Shown piece by piece: positions 1 to 10,440 of a stretch of 64,000 nucleotides of DNA; the first letter of the stretch is position 1; each line of letters begins with the position of its first letter. Made by a program: the position numbers and the translations under genes. Under the pieces are notes generated by a model. The model made no database searches and was not told where the DNA came from. It saw only the letters and a program-made list of their open reading frames with translations. Source of the stretch: Saussurea involucrata (lineage: Eukaryota; Streptophyta; Magnoliopsida; Asterales; Asteraceae); NCBI GenBank assembly GCA_033807775.1, contig CM066318.1:83891379-83955378 (forward strand), in the 5' to 3' direction.

Positions 1-1
1 A

Positions 2-163
2 CTAAGTGCACCATATGAGAAAGCTTCTCATATTCATGAAAGACCTGTTGTGAATTGGCTCTTGGTAGCTGGTTGTCATCCATTTGGACCATTTTCTAAT
101 GCTTCCCGGATCAGTCAGTTGCTTCAAGATGTTCCATTTGATACTCTTTCCAAGAAATTTTAA
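2..163 (+). CDS. C-terminal end of an unrecognised reading frame, cut by the window edge
   Basis: A frame is open from the window edge to a TAA at 161-163, about 53 codons. The residues look protein-like, for example RPVVNWLLVAGCHPFGPFSN in the middle and VPFDTLSKKF at the end. I do not recognise the family. The next AT-rich stretch could be a 3' UTR, and a Helitron-like 3' terminus follows at 694, so this may be a captured gene fragment. It could also be a chance open frame. Confidence 0.3.
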   Translation, partial: LSAPYEKASHIHERPVVNWLLVAGCHPFGPFSNASRISQLLQDVPFDTLSKKF

Positions 164-662
164 TTTATCATTTATGAACATATATATGACTAATCCTGAA
201 ACACAACCCTTTAATAGTTTAATATCATTCTTTATTATCATTCAAAGGAAGCATTCTATTAAATACTTAGATGATATTTTGTACACTAGAAGGAAAGTAC
301 AATCCGGAAAATGATTATGGAACTATAAATTCTCAAGATCACATATATTCTTAAGAAAGTTGTGGATACTTTCTGAAAGATCATCAAGACCACTTGACGC
401 CAACAATACAAAGTCCACCGAAACAATTTGTTAATGCCTACATTGCTCTTTTAAATTTAAGAAAAACTAATGTTATCGCATTGAAAATTCCGCTATCTAT
501 CAATTCCAAACATATCGACATTGAATTTATATATCATATAAAACCATGAAATTAACATCGTGAATGGCATAAAATAGTAGGATGAATTTGAAAGAAAAAA
601 ATTATTAGATAATAGAACGACACTTGAGAATTTACACTTGAATCTAGATTAAAGTCATGTTG
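164..662. other. AT-rich spacer with no recognised gene
   Basis: No convincing coding frame, RNA gene or repeat structure was seen. The sequence is AT-rich and leads into a Helitron-like hairpin. Confidence 0.4.
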
Positions 663-694
663 TATACCCGACCAACGGACGGGTATAACACTAG
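663..694 (+). mobile_element. Helitron-like 3' terminus
   Basis: An 8-bp stem TATACCCG / CGGGTATA (663-670 and 680-687) with a 9-nt loop is followed after ACA by CTAG (691-694) and then T. A GC-rich hairpin just before CTRR, with T as the next base, is the signature of a Helitron 3' end. I did not find the 5' TC end or Rep/helicase coding sequence, so the extent of the element is unknown. Confidence 0.5.
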
Positions 695-1234
695 TTTAAG
701 CGATTACTGGGAATGAATTTAATTTACACCTAACAAAATTTATCTTCCAAAAATAAATCATAACGGGTTCTAATACTGCCCTTCATTTAATTTATTTCCA
801 TTGAGTTCCTTTTTTTCGTCAATTTTGTGTAACCTCCAATTTAGTTATGACCGTTGATCAAAAAAATGAATGACTCAAATGAGTTTATAAATTTAGTCCT
901 AGTTAATTAGTTAGCAAAATGATAGGGATGATGATTTGCACCGAGTCGGTGAGGAATTCGTTTCACCCGAGCCGATCGGGACCGGAGACTTCGCCACTAA
1001 AGCGGGTCCCGAGTCCGATCTGAGGTTGGGTAACGCATCCCACCTCACTTAGTATCTGGTATATATTAAATATTTTATTTTAATTATTTATTATGATTAA
1101 TTACTTTTCCAAATTAGATTTTCTTCCAATATTCAAAGGCCTCATTTAAACCATAAACTGATAGACGCAAATTTACAAATCATAAACTTAAATTAAATTC
1201 TAAACGTTGAAAAGGTATATACAAATCATAAAAG

Positions 1235-1268
<34 letters not shown>

Positions 1269-2627
1269 ATACTACATATATAAGCATTTAGACAAAATGT
1301 CTTAAACACAACTCTTCATGCATAATGTACAAGACTTTAAAGCATAAAAATCAAAAAACTCTTAAGTACAATTGATAAAACATAATATACAAGTATTTTA
1401 TGCAATAATAATTCTAAAATGGGCCAATAGTGAGTATACTCCAGCCCCATGCTTCCTAACCTCTCCCTTCTTTCACGTTTCAGACCATACCCACCATACC
1501 TGTTGGAAGATTTCATACGCCAGAGTTATTGACGTGCGTCGTCTTTAAACAAATAAACAATGCTTCTCTCCGATTCGAATAAACAGAAAGACCCCCACCC
1601 TGCTATTCTATGTTCTATGATTCTTTGCAGTTTGCAGTAAAATAAAAGTGATGAGGATGATGGGTAATTGTTATCAATGGAATCCTCTGCAGACTCGAAT
1701 AAGGTAGTTTCAAATTTTAGGGTTTTTCAAATTTCACTTAGATTTCTTAGTTTTTCTGCTTCAACTTGCTTTTTTGTTAACAGGTAGGTTCTCATTTTCC
1801 TCTCAATGTTCACGTGTACAAACGGGTAATGGTTGTTTTTACTGTTAGTCGTGGATAACATCAGGTGAGTTTTCCCCTGTTTGTTTCAATTTTGTACACA
1901 ATTATATCTTTGAAGTGATTTTTGTTGATAAACCTTGAAATGTTCAGCGTTTGAAAGAAATTATTGGGGGCTTTTTGTTATGGTACTGAAATGTGTGATC
2001 TAATTCGTTTCAAGAAAGATTTCAAGCAATAATTGTTGAACCTGAGTTGTTTACTGGGGTTCTTAATTCTAACTATCTCACGAGTTTGCTCCATACACCG
2101 TCTTCTTGCCCATTCTTGAAGGTGATTTTAGAGTTGGAGATCTGCTTGAAGAGTGGTGTGGAAGAACTCGATAATTATTTTTGTAATGTTTTTTTTTTCT
2201 GTTATTCATATTTCATAAGAAGCAGATGGATATGATGGAATTTTGCTAATGGTATAACTGGAAAATGGTGGGTAAGGCCAAGGCTTCTAACAGTAGTGAG
2301 TGATGATGAAGTGAGTTTCAGTTTGTAAATTGTAAATCTATGTGGTTCCCACATAAAATTCACAAGATAATATTGGTTTGCTTCACGTGATGCATGATAG
2401 AGTAGTTTGCATCTTTTCTAAATTATGTTTGCATGTGTATTGGAGGAGACAAAGAACAAGGGGGCTGTAGCTATAATAACAAAAAACCGCTGCTGTCATT
2501 TTAGATGGATCAGGCTGAATCTAAATTGTATCAAGGGATGGTAACTTGTAGAGATCGACTTTTTGTTTTTTAATTATTGGAAATGGGGAGTCAAAATGGA
2601 GGTTGGAGATGTGTTGGTAAAAGAACA
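695..2627. other. Flank of Sire-1: spacer with a GC-rich patch, a TA microsatellite and gene-like sequence
   Basis: About 930-1050 is markedly GC-richer than its surroundings and starts with the palindrome CACCGAGTCGGTG; its nature is unknown. A (TA)n tract lies at about 1238-1268. From about 1430 the sequence resembles a plant 5' leader: pyrimidine-rich, with an ATG at about 1677 that opens a short frame (MESSADSNK) ending in an AAG/GTAG donor-like site. No continuing exon could be tied to it. Sire-1 inserted at the right-hand end. Confidence 0.35.
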
Positions 2628-3320
2628 TGTCAGGATCGATTCTTAACAAGAATTAAACTTCTTAGAAACAGAATTTAGAGAATCTTGCGGAATAGAACTC
2701 TAAATCAATTAAAGAACAATCAATAGAAATTCAATAAACTGTATATATATCAAACAGTTATAACTCACAAGTTTTACACCAAACCTCAATCTTGTTGAAC
2801 AGGCTCAACAAGACGATTTCTACTTCTCTAGAAATAGGATCTATGATCTTGAGGTTAATTCACTCTTGAATATCGAATTCTATTTCACTCGTATAATATT
2901 CATATATTCTAATAGCTATCTATCAATACTATTTATACAAAAGTAATTACAAGATAACTATCAAAAGTAAATTGATCTTCTGAATCTTCGTTAAACATAT
3001 CTTGATCAATTCCTTATTTGTCTCCAAAAGCATCGCATCCCAGAATTATCAACTCAGCAGTATTAATGATGATTTGGCTCAGCAGCATTAACAACCTTCA
3101 GCAGTATTAATCTTCACAGTCTTCAAGCAGTAGTAACTCAACTCAGCAGTACTAACCATGTCTAGCAGTAGTAATTTGGTCTAGCAGCACTAACTTCATC
3201 TAGCAGCATTAACTTCATCTAGCAGCAGTAACCTTGCCCAGCAGTAGTAACGAAGAACTGGCAGTAGTAATGAAGACTTAGCAGTACTAACTATACTTAG
3301 CATATCTTCAGTTCCCAACA
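2628..3320 (-). repeat. 3' LTR of Sire-1
   Basis: The 693-bp repeat starts TGTCAGG and ends CCCAACA on the plus strand. It matches 13152-13844 without a difference that I could see. A TATA-like box (TATAAAT on the minus strand) lies near 2932-2938. Its right-hand 280 bp holds about 12 copies of GCAG(C/T)A(N)TAA(C/T), the motif that recurs through the whole element. Confidence 0.95.
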
Positions 3321-3334
3321 ATCTCCCCCTAACT
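3321..3334 (-). promoter_or_regulatory. Polypurine tract of Sire-1
   Basis: On the minus strand AGTTAGGGGGAGAT directly abuts the 3' LTR. This is the expected position and composition for the primer of plus-strand DNA synthesis. Confidence 0.85.
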
Positions 3335-3382
3335 TGACTTTTAGGAAAAGAAGTCAAGTTCTTCAGATGATGCTTCCAAAAC

Positions 3383-6097
3383 TTAGTCATCATGTACACA
3401 CAGATTAGGACTTAGGCCTAGACTCTGATTGAGAATCCTCTTTACCAAGAATCTACCCATTGCTGAATCCTTGTTGCAGGTCAGCTTAGTGTGTAACATT
3501 CCTTGCAGCCTCTTCATGCTGTGATTGTATATTTCATCTACAAGATAGTATTCTTGAGTTGCAGAGTCAAGGGAGATGACATATACTCCACAGTTTTCAT
3601 AGAGCATCCAGTTGGTAATGACTTGAAACTGTGTGTTTAACCTATGCTGAACTGCTTCAGGTTTGAACATTTGGCACAAGAATTCAAGTACCATTTTAGA
3701 AATTGACATCCCTGGCTCAGTCAGCATGTTTCCATATATCTTCATCCCAACTTTGAACATCTCTTCTAAGTCTGATCTTGAGCAAGTTCTGACAATTTTT
3801 CCCCAAGTAGAAAATACTTCAAATTTTCCATCAGCTCTTTTTATCCTAATGAACTCCTTTCTACCATCTTTCAAAGTGTCCCAAAAGATGATTTCAGGAG
3901 CCTTAGATGATATTGGTTCAGCCTGAAGTGGAATTGGGTTAGAGTCAACACTAGTAATGTACAAGTCACATTGGGCATCCGTTTGTGATTGCACATTGCC
4001 TGATTGCCCTGATGGAGTTGCCACTTCTTCTTCAGCAACTTTTCCATCAGATTTCACTGTTTCCTCCTGGGCCTCTTCTGCAGATGACTCCACCCTTGGC
4101 TTCTTTTCAATTTTCTTCTTTGAAGTTGTGGGCTGGGTTCTTGGTCTTTTCTTGGACATCATCTTGGTTCTTTTAAGAGTTTTGACAGCCTCAGGAGTTG
4201 GTTCAGCTGCTTTAAGTTTTTCAGCAGCAATAACCATTTCTGCTGCTATGGCTGTTACTGCTTCTCTTAGTACATGTAGTGATGCTGCTTCAATACAGTT
4301 CTTTACAATCCAGTAAATTTCTTCATCTATTTCAGCTTGAGATGTAGTTACTGCTTCCTGCTCAGTTTCTGCTGCTTTGACTGTTTGGCCTTCAGCAGCA
4401 TTAACTGTTTCTGCTGCTTGTTCAAATTCAGCAGCATTAACAGTTTCTACTGCTGTGGTTTCTGCTGCTTTAACACACTCTTCCCCCTTTTCTGTCTCAC
4501 TGGTCTCCCCCTTAACCTGTGCATACTCCATTTCCATCTCAGTCTCTATGTGAACAGTCTCCCCCTCAATATGTTGACCCTTCAGTTTCAGTTCTGCTTC
4601 TGACTCTGACTCCCCCTTTTTGGGAGCATCATCAGTTGAAGTTCTTCTTCTTAGCACAAATCTTGCCTTTTTCTTTCTGTTCAGCAACCTGGTGACCAGC
4701 TTTTTGAGCTTCTCAATTTGAGACTGTTGGTAGGTGACCACAGTCTTAAGTTGCTCTATCTCTGTCTTTTGTGCCATTACATCCAAGTTGATATTCCCTA
4801 TGGTTTCCATCAATTCCTCATAGTTATATCTGTCCTCACCTTGTTTAGAAGTGTTTACCTTCTTTAAAGGATCCTTGGAAGTTTCAGCAGAAGCCTTCTG
4901 CCTAGCAGAAGCACTACCTGCCCCCTTGGTTTCTTGGCACCTGGGTCCTCCTAATGATTTCTCATTTAGAGTTGCCATGGGGAAGGTCTTATTTATGTTA
5001 CCACTGTCCTTCTCTGTGCTAGCAGAAGTAGTGGCAGCCTTAGCACCCATATGGTCATCCTTCTCCTTAGAGACCACCTTCTTGAGGTTGGGAGACACCC
5101 CTGTGGTTTCCCTGTTGATATTCTCAATTGGAGAATGCTCCAATTGAGGGCTTAAAGGCGTAGGGCTTTGAGTAGGTACAACAAGGGAAGGAGCCTTGTG
5201 CACCTTTCTTCTTTGAAATCTTTTGGTGATTGTGGGAGTGGGCTGTTCAAGAATGGACTGTGGGATGACTTTTGAGATGGAAGGTTGGGATTGGGCATCA
5301 GTGGGTTGATCTAATGAGGGCCTTGATCCTGATGCCATACCTTCAGAGGGGTGGGACACAACCATCATTGTAGAGAACAATGGTGTGTCAACTCCTTCCG
5401 AGTCCCTAGGAAGTCTTTTCATATTTGAAAAAACCTTCCCTTTAGGGGATTTGGGTACATATACCTCAGTGAACTGAGGTAAGTCCATCAACTCCTTGTT
5501 AAGAACTTCTTGCACAAACCTTGGATACATGAAAAAGGTCTTTTTGGATTCCAAGTTTGATACAAGATCAGTAAAGATCATTGCTGAGAAATTGTACTTT
5601 CTGGCAGTGGATAAGCAGACCAAGGCATATGCAATGGGACTGCTGAACTCACTCCATCCAGTAGTTTTCTTGGAAATACAGTGCATCAGGGTATGAACAA
5701 GAAATCTCCATTGGTTGACAAATTTTGACTTGTAGAATTTAAAAACACCAATGGGACCTTCATACCCCATTCTTTGTAAAGTAGAAAAGAGTTCTTCATT
5801 AGGAATAGAAGTTATACCTGAAGCATCATTCAACTGAAGGGAGATGCGAATAACCTCTTCAGTGACTTTCAAGGGTTTATCACAAACCCTTGTTCGAATG
5901 GTTTTCTGCCCTTCTTCAACACTAACAGTGGCATTCTCCCAAAATTGTTTCTGATGTTCGATATAGATTGTTGGGCTCACTGTGAGTGCATAGGAGATGT
6001 GCGAGGATTTTAGAAAATCGACAATATCGTGGAATCCCGCAGCTTGTTTCGGCTTCTGAAGCATGGCTATTTCATTGTGCTCATCCACAAACTCCAT
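3383..6097 (-). CDS. Sirevirus env-like ORF (third ORF) of Sire-1
   Basis: The uninterrupted frame encodes about 904 residues from the first ATG (MEFVDEHNEI); a longer reading would need a GTG at 6127. It lies downstream of pol, where Sireviruses carry an env-like ORF. The N-terminal 200 residues form a conserved-looking block (IAYALV...MYPRFVQEVL) that is recognisably related to the third ORF of Sire-2. The middle is low complexity, rich in S/T/P, then K/R and E, with VNAAE-type repeats written by the element-wide motif. A heptad-like segment near 440-480 (AQKTEIEQLKTVV) could form a coiled coil. The C-terminus has a second conserved block (IKRADGKFEVF). I see no clear signal peptide or membrane segment, so envelope function is not supported. 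Expression from a spliced RNA is plausible but unproven. Confidence 0.85.
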   Translation of the reverse strand: MEFVDEHNEIAMLQKPKQAAGFHDIVDFLKSSHISYALTVSPTIYIEHQKQFWENATVSVEEGQKTIRTRVCDKPLKVTEEVIRISLQLNDASGITSIPNEELFSTLQRMGYEGPIGVFKFYKSKFVNQWRFLVHTLMHCISKKTTGWSEFSSPIAYALVCLSTARKYNFSAMIFTDLVSNLESKKTFFMYPRFVQEVLNKELMDLPQFTEVYVPKSPKGKVFSNMKRLPRDSEGVDTPLFSTMMVVSHPSEGMASGSRPSLDQPTDAQSQPSISKVIPQSILEQPTPTITKRFQRRKVHKAPSLVVPTQSPTPLSPQLEHSPIENINRETTGVSPNLKKVVSKEKDDHMGAKAATTSASTEKDSGNINKTFPMATLNEKSLGGPRCQETKGAGSASARQKASAETSKDPLKKVNTSKQGEDRYNYEELMETIGNINLDVMAQKTEIEQLKTVVTYQQSQIEKLKKLVTRLLNRKKKARFVLRRRTSTDDAPKKGESESEAELKLKGQHIEGETVHIETEMEMEYAQVKGETSETEKGEECVKAAETTAVETVNAAEFEQAAETVNAAEGQTVKAAETEQEAVTTSQAEIDEEIYWIVKNCIEAASLHVLREAVTAIAAEMVIAAEKLKAAEPTPEAVKTLKRTKMMSKKRPRTQPTTSKKKIEKKPRVESSAEEAQEETVKSDGKVAEEEVATPSGQSGNVQSQTDAQCDLYITSVDSNPIPLQAEPISSKAPEIIFWDTLKDGRKEFIRIKRADGKFEVFSTWGKIVRTCSRSDLEEMFKVGMKIYGNMLTEPGMSISKMVLEFLCQMFKPEAVQHRLNTQFQVITNWMLYENCGVYVISLDSATQEYYLVDEIYNHSMKRLQGMLHTKLTCNKDSAMGRFLVKRILNQSLGLSPNLCVHDD

Positions 6098-6232
6098 GAT
6101 GCCTAAGGATTCTTGAAAGAAAAGCACAGAGATTCTGGGGAGTCTAGGTTAGAACGAGAGAGAAGAAGTAAATGCGAAGAGTCGTTATGAACATGGGCGG
6201 GCAAACAGGGGTATTTATATGCCCTAGATTAT
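6098..6232. other. Leader-like spacer before the env-like ORF
   Basis: A short non-coding stretch on the minus strand between the 17-bp array and the env-like ATG. It would act as its 5' leader if a subgenomic RNA is made. Confidence 0.4.
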
Positions 6233-6990
6233 CAGAAGCAGTATTAACTACCTCGCAGTATTAACTACCGAGCAGTATTAACTGCTAAGCAGTATTAACT
6301 GCCAAGCAGTATTAACTGCCAAGCAGTATTAACTGCCAAGCAGTATTAACTGCCAAGCAGTATTAACTACCTAGCAGTATTAACTACCGAGCAGTATTAA
6401 CTATCGAGCAGTATTAACTACCTAGCAGTATTAACTACCTAGCAGTATTAACTACCAAGCAGTATTAACTACCGAGCAGTATTAACTGCCAAGCAGTATT
6501 AACTGCCAAGCAGTATTAACTACCTAGCAGTATTAACTACCGAGCAGTATTAACTACCGAGCAGTATTAACTACCTAGCAGTATTAACTACCTAGCAGTA
6601 TTAACTACCAAGCAGTATTAACTACCGAGCAGTATTAACTGCCAAGCAGTATTAACTGCCAAGCAGTATTAACTACCTAGCAGTATTAACTACCGAGCAG
6701 TATTAACTACCTAGCAGTATTAACTACCTAGCAGTATTAACTACCTAGCAGTATTAACTACCAAGCAGTATTAAATGCACTAGCAGTATTAACTACTGAG
6801 CAGTATTAACTACTGAGCAGTATTAACGACCAAGCAGTATTAACTACACTAGCAGTATTAAATGTACTAGCAGTATTAACTACTGAGCAGTATTAACTAC
6901 TGAGCAGTAGTAACTGCACAAGCAGTAGTAACTACTAGAACACCGACAGTAGTAACTTCTGTACTGGCAGTAGTAACCACACTTACATTT
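6233..6990. repeat. Tandem array of a 17-bp unit in the Sire-1 pol/env spacer
   Basis: About 40 head-to-tail units of AGCAGTATTAACTACCN (17 bp) occupy the spacer between pol and the env-like ORF. Units differ mainly at the last five positions (ACCG, GCCA, ACCT). The right-hand units are more diverged and shift to AGCAGTAGTAAC. The same 11-12-nt core is found in the LTRs, in the gag tail and in the env-like ORF. There are no unique spacers, so this is a minisatellite and not a CRISPR array. It could bind a protein or shape the RNA; no function is shown. Confidence 0.95.
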
Positions 6991-7093
6991 TTCTTCACTT
7001 GGTAATCAGAGGAAAACAGAGGATCCTGAGAAAGAAAGTTAGTAGCACCAAATATATGAAGAAATATAGGTATAAAAACAGAAAGTCATGAAT

Positions 7094-10000
7094 TTATTCT
7101 AGGTTGATCATGCCCACACTTGTTACCAAAAAGGTGAATCTACCCACATCAAAAGCTTTTGTGAATAGATCAGCAAACTGGTCATTTGTATGAACTTTAG
7201 CAACCTGAATTAATTTCTTTTCATTGCAATCTCTTATAAAGTGATACCTTATCTCTATATGCTTTGTTTTTGAGTGTTTGACTGGATTATTAACAATGCT
7301 AATAGCACTGTTGTTATCAATGAAGATTGGTGTGTGAAGAAAAGTTACCCCATAGTCCAACATCTGATTCTGAATCCATAGAACCTGAGAGCAGCAGCTT
7401 GCAGCAGCTATGTACTCAGCTTCTGTGGTAGATAAGGACACTGTGGTTTGTTTCTTACACTGCCAAGATACTAGTCTTGTACCCAAAAACTGACATCCAC
7501 CTGAAGTAGACTTCCTATCCATGTTGGCTCCTCCCAAATCACTATCTGAATATGCAAGCAAGTCAAAAGAGGATTCATGAGGATACCAGAGACCTAATCT
7601 AGGTTGCCCTTTTAAGTATCTGAATATTCTCTTGACAGCATGAAGGTGTGATTGCTTAGGAGAAACCTGAAATCTGGCACAAACACAGACTGAAAACATA
7701 ATGTCAGGTCTAGAGGCTGTGAGATACATGAGAGATCCAATCATTGATCTGTAATGATGGACATCCACATCCTCCCCCTCAAGATCTGCAGTGATCTGTT
7801 TATGTGTTTCCATTGGAGTGCTTGCTGACTTTGAGTCTGATAAACCAAACTTGTCCAGGATGTCTTTCACATACTTGGATTGGCTAATAAAAATTCCATC
7901 TTTCCTCTGTTTTACCTGAAGCTCAAGAAAGAATGTAAGTTCTCCCATGGAGCTCATCTTGAAGCTTTTGTGCATCAATTCTTCAAACTCTTTACACATT
8001 TGATCATTGGTGGATCCAAAGATGATATCATCCACATAGATCTGAACAAGTAAAGTACCTCTCTTTCTCCTCTTGATGAACAGGGTCTTGTCAATGACTC
8101 CTCTTTCAAAGTCATTTTTCAAGAGATAGGTAGACAAAGTGTCATACCATGCTCTTGGGGCCTGATGCAAACCATAGAGAGCCTTCTTCAGCTTGTATAC
8201 TCTGTCAGGGTGCAATGGATTCTCAAATCCAGGGGGTTGACAGACATATACTTCTTCCTCAATGCTTCCATATAGAAATGCACTTTTGACATCCATTTGG
8301 TACACTTTGAACTTCATGTATGAGGCATAGGCTAGAAATAACCTGATTGCTTCAATCCTTGCCACAGGAGCAAAGACTTCCTCATAATCTATTCCTTCTT
8401 CCTGAGTGTACCCTTGTGCAACCAGTCTAGCTTTGTTTCTGATTACAATCCCTCTGTCATCCTTCTTGTTCCTGAAAATCCACTTGGTGCCAATTGCTCT
8501 ATGACCTTTTGGAAGGTCTACCAAGTCCCAAACATCCTGTAATTTGAACTGTAGCAGCTCCTCTTGCATTGCCTCTATCCAGCTTGGGTCTTTCATGGCA
8601 TCATAAGCCTTTTTGGGCTCAATCTGGGACAGAAAGCAAGTAAGAACAGTGTTAACTGTATTTTGCTGCTCTTGCAACTCTTGGAGTCTGCTTTGCTTTC
8701 TAGTCATCATGGGAGATGCAATGTCTCCAATTACCAACTCAGGAGGATGATTTTTCTGAGTTCTTGTTTGATGACCAGCTTCCTCTTGTAAGTCCTCATC
8801 CAGATTAGACTCATTTAATTCTGGATTTGTTTCTGCTTCTTCAGTCACCTCAGATTCTCTGGAATTTGAACCTGAAGACTGATTTTCCTCTGCTCTCCTC
8901 TCTTCTTCATTCTGAATAGGTTCAGTCTCCTCATGGTGTTCACAGAATTCCACAGGATCAATGGAAGGGATTGGAAATATCACAGATTGAATTCTGTGTT
9001 CTGATGATGGTGTATCCCTTTGTCCTGCATATACATCACCACTGAAACCCAAAGAATTAGTGAGTGAATCAATGTCAAATAGCCAATTAGGATCTGAACC
9101 AATAGGATTTGGTGTGTTCTCATTGCATTTGACATTGTCACTTTCTTCAATTATTCTAGAAGAGGTATTAAAAACTCTGTAGGCCTTACTTTGAGATGAA
9201 TACCCAACAAGAAAACCATCATCTGCTTTGCTATCAAACTTGCCTAAGTGAGATTTGGTATTGAGAATAGTACAAGGACATCCAAATGGCTTGAAAAATC
9301 CAATATATGGTTTTCTTTTATGGAAAAGCTCATAAGGTGTCTTGTTTTTAGGCTTTACAACTAAAACTCTGTTTTGAACATAGCAGGCAGTATTAACTGC
9401 TTCTGCCCAAAAAGTAATTGGTAACTTTGAGTCAGCTAACAGAGATCTAGCAGCCTCAATCAGTGTCCTATTCCTTCTCTCAGCAACACCATTTTGTTGT
9501 GGAGTCCTAGGAGCACTGTATTGTCTCTCAATTCCTTTTTCTTCACAAAAGGTGTTTAGATCAGAATTTTTAAACTCAGTTCCATTATCTGATCTAATGA
9601 CTTTCACTCTTTGATTTGATTGGTTTTCAATTTTGAGAATGAAAGATTTGATCAGTCCACTTGTCTCATCTTTAGTTCTCAGAAAATATACCCAAGTAAA
9701 TCTAGAATAATCATCAACAATAACTAAGCAGTATGATTTCTTGCCAATACTCATCACATTGGTAGGACCAAACAGATCCATATGTAACAGTTGAAGAGGA
9801 TTTGATATAGTGTTTATCTCTTTGGACTTATGAGAAGTTTTGTGTTGTTTGCCTTTGAGACAAGCAACACAATGATCATCACATGAATATACTTTGGATG
9901 GCAAACCCCTTACAAGGTTATTCTTAACAAGTTTATTTATTGTTTTAAAGTTCATGTGACACATCCTTCTGTGCCAAAGTGATGATTCATCTAAAGAAGC

Positions 10001-10429
10001 TTTTGACACTAAACAATTTAGAGATGAATCAGATGAAACACTTTCCAAATCTAAACAATAAACATTATCCTTCCTAGGAGTTCTCAGAAGTATCATGTTT
10101 TCATCAACCACTTTGTATCCAGGAGCAAGGATAATGCATTCAGAGTCTGTAAACAATATACTATGCTTCTTGTCACAAACCTGTGATACACTTAACAGGT
10201 TGTATCTCAATTGTTCAACATAGTATACATCTTCAAAGGTCATCTTACCCTTTGAAACATCACCCTTACCACTTATCTTTCCACCAGCAGGATTATCCCC
10301 AAATGCAACATGTCCTCCATCAACCTTTTTGAAATTTTTGAGGCAGGACATGTTACCTGTCATGTGTCTGGAGCAACCACTATCAACATGCCAAATGCTC
10401 TTCCCCTTGAGCTGTTGGTTGCCCTGCAC
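7094..10429 (-). CDS. pol: Sire-1 pol polyprotein (protease, integrase, RT, RNase H)
   Basis: The single frame of 1111 codons has the Copia domain order. The protease motif is DSG at residues 16-18 (HVDSGCSRHMTG). The integrase zinc-binding region follows (HRRMCHMNF ... CVACLKGKQ), then the integrase core (MDLFGP, IRSDNGTEF, NGVAERRNRT) with the D, D and E residues present. The C-terminal integrase part is intact (PYELFHKRKP). The reverse transcriptase has KARLVAQGYTQEEGIDYEE and the catalytic YVDDIIFG. RNase H ends with STTEAEYIAA and KTKHIEIRYHFIRD. No stop or frameshift was found. The ATG at 10429 lies 12 nt after the gag stop and in another frame, next to a 3'-splice-site-like TGATGTGCAG. 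Pol must therefore be reached by frameshift, reinitiation or splicing. Confidence 0.95.
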   Translation of the reverse strand: MQGNQQLKGKSIWHVDSGCSRHMTGNMSCLKNFKKVDGGHVAFGDNPAGGKISGKGDVSKGKMTFEDVYYVEQLRYNLLSVSQVCDKKHSILFTDSECIILAPGYKVVDENMILLRTPRKDNVYCLDLESVSSDSSLNCLVSKASLDESSLWHRRMCHMNFKTINKLVKNNLVRGLPSKVYSCDDHCVACLKGKQHKTSHKSKEINTISNPLQLLHMDLFGPTNVMSIGKKSYCLVIVDDYSRFTWVYFLRTKDETSGLIKSFILKIENQSNQRVKVIRSDNGTEFKNSDLNTFCEEKGIERQYSAPRTPQQNGVAERRNRTLIEAARSLLADSKLPITFWAEAVNTACYVQNRVLVVKPKNKTPYELFHKRKPYIGFFKPFGCPCTILNTKSHLGKFDSKADDGFLVGYSSQSKAYRVFNTSSRIIEESDNVKCNENTPNPIGSDPNWLFDIDSLTNSLGFSGDVYAGQRDTPSSEHRIQSVIFPIPSIDPVEFCEHHEETEPIQNEEERRAEENQSSGSNSRESEVTEEAETNPELNESNLDEDLQEEAGHQTRTQKNHPPELVIGDIASPMMTRKQSRLQELQEQQNTVNTVLTCFLSQIEPKKAYDAMKDPSWIEAMQEELLQFKLQDVWDLVDLPKGHRAIGTKWIFRNKKDDRGIVIRNKARLVAQGYTQEEGIDYEEVFAPVARIEAIRLFLAYASYMKFKVYQMDVKSAFLYGSIEEEVYVCQPPGFENPLHPDRVYKLKKALYGLHQAPRAWYDTLSTYLLKNDFERGVIDKTLFIKRRKRGTLLVQIYVDDIIFGSTNDQMCKEFEELMHKSFKMSSMGELTFFLELQVKQRKDGIFISQSKYVKDILDKFGLSDSKSASTPMETHKQITADLEGEDVDVHHYRSMIGSLMYLTASRPDIMFSVCVCARFQVSPKQSHLHAVKRIFRYLKGQPRLGLWYPHESSFDLLAYSDSDLGGANMDRKSTSGGCQFLGTRLVSWQCKKQTTVSLSTTEAEYIAAASCCSQVLWIQNQMLDYGVTFLHTPIFIDNNSAISIVNNPVKHSKTKHIEIRYHFIRDCNEKKLIQVAKVHTNDQFADLFTKAFDVGRFTFLVTSVGMINLE

Positions 10430-10440
10430 ATCAAGATAAA

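Noticed and set aside
922..950. GCACCGAGTCGGTG resembles part of a Cas9 tracrRNA hairpin
   Set aside because: Only a 14-nt palindrome matches; there is no repeat array, no Cas gene and the context is plant nuclear DNA. A chance palindrome.
6233..6990. CRISPR-like regular repeats
   Set aside because: Units are contiguous 17-bp repeats without unique spacers; this is a minisatellite in a retrotransposon.
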